Part shown: positions 59,762-64,000 of the stretch, piece by piece
How positions within the stretch are numbered: the stretch's first letter is position 1
Layout: every line of letters begins with the position of its first letter
Assembly: GCF_938010525.1 (NCBI RefSeq)
Contig: NZ_CALLVK010000015.1
Span: 1 to 64,000 of the forward strand
Direction of reading: 5' to 3'
DNA from: Abiotrophia sp938010525
Lineage (GTDB): Bacteria > Bacillota > Bacilli > Lactobacillales > Aerococcaceae
Length of the DNA stretch: 64,000 bases
The notes under the pieces: generated by a model
The model's input: the letters and a program-made list of their open reading frames with translations, nothing else
The model's database searches: none
Told to the model about the DNA's origin: nothing
Made by a program: the position numbers and the translations under genes

Positions 59762-60284
59762 AGCCAAGCCCCTGGCTCCAGGCCAAGAAGACCTGGTCAT
59801 GACCTTGGATTGTCGGGTGTCTTATTTTTGGGGCGCTAAGGCCCTATCCTTTTTCGTGATTTGTGGTATCTGGGCGACGATGATAATGCCCCTTGTCAAT
59901 TGGATGGATAAGAGCCTCCACTTGTCCTCTAAGAGTTGGCCCGTCTTACTGGTCGTATTAGGTCTGGGCCTAGTTTTTTGGTTAATCTACAATGCCCTAT
60001 GGAAACGCTCAGTCACCATCTACGATCGGGGCCAAAGTCTGGAAATCCTGATTAACGACAAGCTCTATCGTTATGATTGGACTAGCCTGCGTCGTGTCAA
60101 GACTTTCATCGCGCCCAAACGTCATGGTGGAATCTTCAGCAAGACGGCAGTCCTCAAATTTCATGGCCGTAGCTTCTACCTGACCTCAGATGACCAGGTA
60201 GCTAAGCTAGAGTGGCTGATTCAATATTTAGAAAAGGGCATGAAGCAAGCTCAAAAAGGAGGCCTAGGCCCAAATGACAAGTAA
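59748..60284 (+). CDS. Membrane protein, paralogue 4 of 5
   Basis: 178 residues from TTG 59748 (AAGGGGAG upstream). DLVMTLDCRVSYFWGAKALSFF, two membrane helices, LWKRSVTIYDRGQSLEILINDKLYRYDWTSLRRVKTF and AVLKFHGRSFYLTSDDQVAKLEWLIQYLEKGM keep the pattern of the set. The basic-aromatic xYxWxxLRRV motif is conserved. Overlaps with both neighbours suggest that paralogues 3-5 form one operon and perhaps one complex. Confidence 0.6.
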   Translation: MIIAKAKPLAPGQEDLVMTLDCRVSYFWGAKALSFFVICGIWATMIMPLVNWMDKSLHLSSKSWPVLLVVLGLGLVFWLIYNALWKRSVTIYDRGQSLEILINDKLYRYDWTSLRRVKTFIAPKRHGGIFSKTAVLKFHGRSFYLTSDDQVAKLEWLIQYLEKGMKQAQKGGLGPNDK

Positions 60285-60771
60285 AAACAAGTATCTACTG
60301 AATAAAGTCAAGCTAAGGGTCAGTCGCTTTGTCGGCCAACGCTTGCTCTCTATTCTGGTGCTGCTAGGTCTAGCACAACTAGGCATCAAGGACCTTGTCA
60401 ATTTCTTGTTGGACTTGGACCTCTACCCGCGCGATAATCAATATGGACCCTTATTGTTCGTTGTGTTACTGCTCCTACTATTTTTCCTGGCCAATGCCTT
60501 CTATAATTTTCTCTGGACGCGAACCGTTACCATAGAAGATTTGGGGGACAAGGTCCGGATTGAGCTAGGTAGTCGTCACTATCTCTTGCCTTGGTCTAGC
60601 TTGCGCAAGGTGCGTTTGGATCGAACCACCAATCGGGGTAAGTTGGTCAGCGTGGACTTAATCTTAGTCTTTGAAAGCCGCTCTTTTCGTCTGACCAAGG
60701 ACCAACCCGTAGCCCCTCTCAGTGATTTGGAAGCTTATATGCAAGCCAAGTTAAAAAAAGCAAAATCTTAA
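60274..60771 (+). CDS. Membrane protein, paralogue 5 of 5
   Basis: 165 residues (AAGGAGG before ATG 60274). NKVKLRVSRFVGQRLLSILVLLGL, two membrane helices, LWTRTVTIEDLGDKVRIELGSRHYLLPWSSLRKVRLDR and LILVFESRSFRLTKDQPVAPLSDLEAYMQAKL. It ends the array before a good terminator. Divergence among paralogues 3-5 is higher than between 1 and 2. Confidence 0.6.
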   Translation: MTSKNKYLLNKVKLRVSRFVGQRLLSILVLLGLAQLGIKDLVNFLLDLDLYPRDNQYGPLLFVVLLLLLFFLANAFYNFLWTRTVTIEDLGDKVRIELGSRHYLLPWSSLRKVRLDRTTNRGKLVSVDLILVFESRSFRLTKDQPVAPLSDLEAYMQAKLKKAKS

Positions 60772-60775
60772 AATA

Positions 60776-60802
60776 AAAGCCTGACTCTCAGTCAGGCTTT
60801 TT
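60776..60802 (+). terminator. Terminator of the paralogue array
   Basis: AAAGCCTGACT (60776-60786) pairs with AGTCAGGCTTT (60790-60800), and the T-run continues. Confidence 0.9.
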
Positions 60803-60977
60803 GCATGGTTTAATTCTTAGGGTCAAGGCAGGTTCAAGTTTGGGCCTACTTTTATAATTCTTGTTAATATTCTCATCTTTTTTAGTAGGGGATAGGCAAT
60901 TTGATGCCAGAGGGTGTATAATGAAAGCGAAGACAGGTCGCTAATCATGCGATCGAATGAGGAGGGACTCCACTACC

Positions 60978-62477
60978 ATGACCAACAGCAAGCAACGCCC
61001 CAACGTGGTGCTTATTGTCGTCGACCAAATGCGGGCCGACGCCTTAGGCATTAACCAGGGGCCTGATTTTCTCTCAACTCCAACCCTAGATATGATGGCT
61101 AGCCAGGGCTATAATTTCGTCAATGCCTATTCGCCGGTGCCATCCTGCGTGCCCGCGCGAGCGGCGCTTCTCACGGGCTTGGACCAGGCCAATTCGGGGC
61201 GGGTGGGTTACGAAGACCAAATGCCTTGGAACTTCACCCAGACCCTGCCCCAAACCTTCCGGGATGCCGGCTACCAAACCCAATGTATCGGTAAGATGCA
61301 CGTCTATCCAGCCCGCAAGCGTCTGGGCTTTGACCATGTGACCCTGCACGACGGCTATCTCCATGTCGATCGCCACTATGATGGGGCTTATGGGGCTTCC
61401 TTTGAACAGTCCAGTGACTATCTTAAGTTCCTCAAGGCGCATTTAGGGCCTCAAGCCGATCTCATGGACGACGGCCTCAATTGTAATTCCTGGATGGCCC
61501 GGCCTTGGCCTTATGCGGAGGCCCTCCATCCAACCAACTGGCTGGTGACGGAAGCCATTGAATTCCTCAAGACCAAGGACCCAACCGTGCCATTCTTCCT
61601 CAAGTTATCCTTTGAGAAGCCACATTCGCCTTTTAATCCGCCTCAGTATTATTTTGATATGTATTATCAACTCTTGGGTCAGGAATGGGATCGTCATTTA
61701 GGCGATTGGGAGCAGCTGGTGGATGCTGTTCCTAGCATTGATAGTAAAAAAGGGCGCCTCAAGCCCGACGATCAACGGCGCTTGCTGGCAGGCTACTATG
61801 GCTTGGTGACCCATCTGGACCATCAAATTAGTCGCTTCCTGACGGCCTTGGAAGAGTTCGGCCATGCTCAGGATACCCTCTTCTGGTTTGTCTCCGACCA
61901 TGGCGACCAACTAGGGGAGCATGACCTCTTCCGCAAAGGCTATCCTTATCAGGGTAGCATCCAAATTCCTTCCTTTATCTATGACCCTGGCCATCTGATT
62001 GCGGCCCACCATCATACTATTCCGCAGCTGGTTAAGATTCAAGACATCTTCCCATCCTTGGTAGATCTGGTCTTGGGCAAGCAAGTGGCCACGGACGGCC
62101 GCAGCGTGCGCCAGCTCTTGCTAGGCCAAATCGACGGCTGGCGGACCGATATCCATGGGGAACATGTTCTAGGCCAAGATTCCAGTCAATTTGTCCTCAA
62201 TGAACGTTATAAGTTAATCTGGTATCCGGTTCAGGACCGCTATCAGCTTTTCGACTATGTGGCCGATCCGCATGAGCAGGTCAATCTCTATGGGCAAGAA
62301 GCCTATACGCCCGTAGTCTTGGAGTTGACTCAGAAGCTGGTTGCCTATTTAGCCAATCGTGAAGAGGGCTTTGTTGAGGATGGACGCCTAGTGGCGCGAC
62401 CCTTGTCAGCCCTAGTGACCACCTTGGCAGCAGCACGACGTGGGGACGTCATGGGCTACCCCCGTGAGGAGGGTTAG
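60978..62477 (+). CDS. Cys-type sulfatase (arylsulfatase family)
   Basis: 499 residues from ATG 60978 (GAGGAGGGA upstream; ATG 60957 overlaps that site). NVVLIVVDQMRADALG binds the metal. The activation motif is SCVPARAALLTG with Cys57 (C-x-P-A-R) to be oxidised to formylglycine. GKMHVYPARKRLGFDH and WFVSDHGDQLGEHDLFRKGYPYQGSIQIPSFIYDP complete the active site. No signal peptide, so sulfated sugars would be desulfated after uptake. The substrate is unknown, possibly sulfated host glycan fragments. The activating enzyme is encoded by the next gene, 2 bp later. Confidence 0.88.
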   Translation: MTNSKQRPNVVLIVVDQMRADALGINQGPDFLSTPTLDMMASQGYNFVNAYSPVPSCVPARAALLTGLDQANSGRVGYEDQMPWNFTQTLPQTFRDAGYQTQCIGKMHVYPARKRLGFDHVTLHDGYLHVDRHYDGAYGASFEQSSDYLKFLKAHLGPQADLMDDGLNCNSWMARPWPYAEALHPTNWLVTEAIEFLKTKDPTVPFFLKLSFEKPHSPFNPPQYYFDMYYQLLGQEWDRHLGDWEQLVDAVPSIDSKKGRLKPDDQRRLLAGYYGLVTHLDHQISRFLTALEEFGHAQDTLFWFVSDHGDQLGEHDLFRKGYPYQGSIQIPSFIYDPGHLIAAHHHTIPQLVKIQDIFPSLVDLVLGKQVATDGRSVRQLLLGQIDGWRTDIHGEHVLGQDSSQFVLNERYKLIWYPVQDRYQLFDYVADPHEQVNLYGQEAYTPVVLELTQKLVAYLANREEGFVEDGRLVARPLSALVTTLAAARRGDVMGYPREEG

Positions 62478-62479
62478 TC

Positions 62480-63328
62480 ATGGAGTGGGTCCAGTTACAA
62501 GCAGGGCACTTCCAAATGGGGGCGCCCCTAGGTCAGGGTTTTGTAGAGGACTATGAAGCACCTGCTATCCCCATGCAAGTGGCGGCCTTTAGCATCGCCA
62601 CGACCCCTGTTACTAACCAAGAATTTGCTGAATTTGTGGCGGCCACTGGCTACCAGACTATTGCCAGTCGGACGGGAGGCTCCTTGGTTTTTGAAGCCCT
62701 CCTGTCAGAAGAGCTAGAAGCCAAGGCCCCGCGGGTGCCGGGCACCCCTTGGTGGCGGGTAGTGGCGGGCGCCGACTGGCTCCATCCTTTTGGTCCTGAT
62801 GGGGCTTTGGCCACAGACGTCTTGGCCGACCACCCGGTGGTCCATGTTTCCTTGGCCGATGCTCTGGCCTACTGTCAGTGGGCGGGGGTGACTTTGCCGA
62901 CGGAAGCCCAGTGGGAGTATGCGGCTCGAGCCGGGCGGACTACGACCTTTCCTTGGGGCCAGGAGCTAGAAGACGATGGCCTCTATCATGCCAATACCTG
63001 GCAGGGGGACTTTCCTGGTTTTAATAGCCAGGCGGACGGCTACTTAGGGACGGCGCCGGTCAAGACCTACGCCCCTAATGACTGGGGGCTCTACCAGGTT
63101 ATTGGCAATGTCTGGGAATGGTGCGCCAATCCCCGCTATCAACTTTTGCAGGACTTTAAGCAGGCCCAGCCTCGTCCAAGCCTAGCTGACTTGAAAGGGG
63201 AGTACGCCATTCGCGGCGGGTCCTTCCTCTGTCATGCCTCCTACTGCCAACGCTATCGCCTAGGAGCCCGCAATGGGGCGGATGCCTTGGTGACGGCCAG
63301 CCATATTGGTTTCCGTTGTATCAAATAA
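62480..63328 (+). CDS. Formylglycine-generating enzyme (SUMF1/FGE family)
   Basis: 282 residues. FQMGAPLGQGFVEDYEAP opening, TPVTNQEFAEFVAATGYQT, LPTEAQWEYAARAG and GNVWEWCANPRY are the FGE-sulfatase fold. The two active-site cysteines are present as Cys251 and Cys256 in GGSFLCHASYCQRYRLGARNG...SHIGFRC, so it should be a true copper/O2-dependent FGE and not a cysteine-less relative. It matures Cys57 of the sulfatase next to it. RBS GAGGAGGG lies within the end of the sulfatase gene. Confidence 0.9.
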   Translation: MEWVQLQAGHFQMGAPLGQGFVEDYEAPAIPMQVAAFSIATTPVTNQEFAEFVAATGYQTIASRTGGSLVFEALLSEELEAKAPRVPGTPWWRVVAGADWLHPFGPDGALATDVLADHPVVHVSLADALAYCQWAGVTLPTEAQWEYAARAGRTTTFPWGQELEDDGLYHANTWQGDFPGFNSQADGYLGTAPVKTYAPNDWGLYQVIGNVWEWCANPRYQLLQDFKQAQPRPSLADLKGEYAIRGGSFLCHASYCQRYRLGARNGADALVTASHIGFRCIK

Positions 63329-63333
63329 GCTGT

Positions 63334-63373
63334 CACAAGACCTCTAAGTTTGAGGGGTCTTGTGGCATTTTTT
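63334..63373 (+). terminator. Intrinsic terminator of the sulfatase operon
   Basis: CACAAGACCTC (63334-63344) pairs with the GAGGGGTCTTGTG region (63352-63364), with a one-base bulge, then ATTTTTTG. Confidence 0.85.
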
Positions 63374-63445
63374 GTCTTCTAAGATAAGACAGAGCAAGAA
63401 ATATTATAGTACAAGAAATGTCGTGACAAAAAGCCAGACAGCGCC

Positions 63446-63474
63446 TTGTAATGCGCTTACATAAGGGGTATAAT
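63446..63474 (+). promoter_or_regulatory. Promoter of murQ
   Basis: TTGTAA (63446-63451), 17-bp spacer, TATAAT (63469-63474), 25 bp upstream of the start codon. Confidence 0.75.
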
Positions 63475-63499
63475 AAGCTTGTAGGAAGGAGGAACTACT

Positions 63500-64000
63500 A
63501 TGGAACTAGGCAAGTTAGCAACAGAACAAGCCAACCCCCTGTCGCAGGCCATTGAGACCCTGTCAGTGGCCGAAATCACCCAGCGCATGAATCAAGAAGA
63601 TCAAGGAGTGCCCTTAGCCGTCAGGCAATCCTTGCCAGAGATTAATGCCTTTATAGAAGCCCTGGTACCAGTTATGGCCCAAGGCGGTCGCCTCTTTTAT
63701 ATAGGGGCTGGAACTTCAGGCCGACTAGGTCTCTTGGATGCCTCGGAATGTCCCCCAACCTTTGGCGTCGCCCCTGATCGAGTCCAAGCCCTTATGGCTG
63801 GCGGCTTAGAGGCCATGACCCAGGCCATCGAAGGGGCTGAAGACGACCAAGCGGCAGCTGTCCAAGACTTAGCCGCCCTCGAACTATCAGCCAAAGATGC
63901 CTTAGTCGGTATCGCAGCCTCAGGCCGCACCCCCTATGTGGTGGCTGCTTTACGTTATGCTAAAGAGCAGGGCGCTTTGACGGCGGGCCTTGCCTGTGTT
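63500..64000 (+). CDS. murQ: N-acetylmuramic acid 6-phosphate etherase (N-terminal part)
   Basis: 167 residues are visible before the window ends. The SIS-fold motif FYIGAGTSGRLGLLDASECPPTFGV includes the catalytic acid Glu83, and LVGIAASGRTPYVVAAL follows; both are diagnostic of MurQ. It splits the lactyl ether of MurNAc 6-phosphate to give GlcNAc 6-phosphate in cell-wall sugar recycling. RBS GGAAGGAGG precedes ATG 63500. A MurNAc PTS gene might follow outside the window. Confidence 0.93.
   Translation, partial: MELGKLATEQANPLSQAIETLSVAEITQRMNQEDQGVPLAVRQSLPEINAFIEALVPVMAQGGRLFYIGAGTSGRLGLLDASECPPTFGVAPDRVQALMAGGLEAMTQAIEGAEDDQAAAVQDLAALELSAKDALVGIAASGRTPYVVAALRYAKEQGALTAGLACV

Overview
The window looks like a chromosomal segment of a low-GC Gram-positive coccus of the order Lactobacillales. 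Three things suggest this: a PRD-regulated PTS, sugar ABC transporters that carry no ATPase gene of their own, and GH65/beta-phosphoglucomutase oligosaccharide catabolism. The core genes have moderate GC. An Abiotrophia/Aerococcaceae-type genome would fit, but the genus is inference. AT-rich accessory blocks are inserted between core operons, and many gaps carry tandem palindromic hairpin repeats.

Layout. 0-2 kb: tail of a restriction-modification methylase, a type I toxin-antitoxin locus and an orphan membrane protein. 2-9.3 kb: a PRD regulator and a lactose/cellobiose-type PTS co-transcribed with two peptidases and a PatB-type C-S lyase. 9.3-12.5 kb: an AT-rich block with an uncharacterised OB-like membrane protein and a two-gene CBASS (SLATT effector plus CD-NTase with AGS-C sensor). 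13-18.4 kb: a compact phage-like cassette (XRE, DUF3102-like, ORF6C-like, sigma factor, DUF1659, DUF2922, heptad-repeat membrane protein, Dp1-type holin, CHAP/CW_7 endolysin) without virion genes. 18.4-19.7 kb: gene desert. 19.7-25.9 kb: two DUF488 genes with a frameshifted dual-OB gene, a PLD/helicase/DUF3427 protein and a NERD protein. 26-27.7 kb: relics of a mobile element (replication-protein fragment, GNAT, SnoaL-like, TnpW).

28-45.4 kb holds two LacI-controlled oligosaccharide uptake systems: ABC plus GH31, and ABC plus GH65, beta-phosphoglucomutase and GH13. Each has a clear palindromic operator, and neither has an ATPase gene. 45.8-49.5 kb: threonine-pathway genes (aspartokinase, hom, thrB). 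49.5-55 kb: UPF0324 exporter, nitroreductase, secreted tannase-like esterase and a secreted protein of unknown role. 55-57.8 kb: a two-component system and a tandem-DM13 secreted protein, with 11-bp-phased direct repeats upstream of both. 57.9-60.8 kb: five tandem paralogous membrane proteins. 61-63.3 kb: a Cys-type sulfatase with its formylglycine-generating enzyme. The window ends inside murQ.

The most unusual feature is a set of three sequence-unrelated hairpin families (A, B, C) in intergenic arrays. B repeats every 82 bp and C every 81-82 bp. A repeats every 103 bp, which is 82 plus an extra 21-nt copy of the left arm. The sigma-factor/lysis cassette and the CBASS block are the other main leads.
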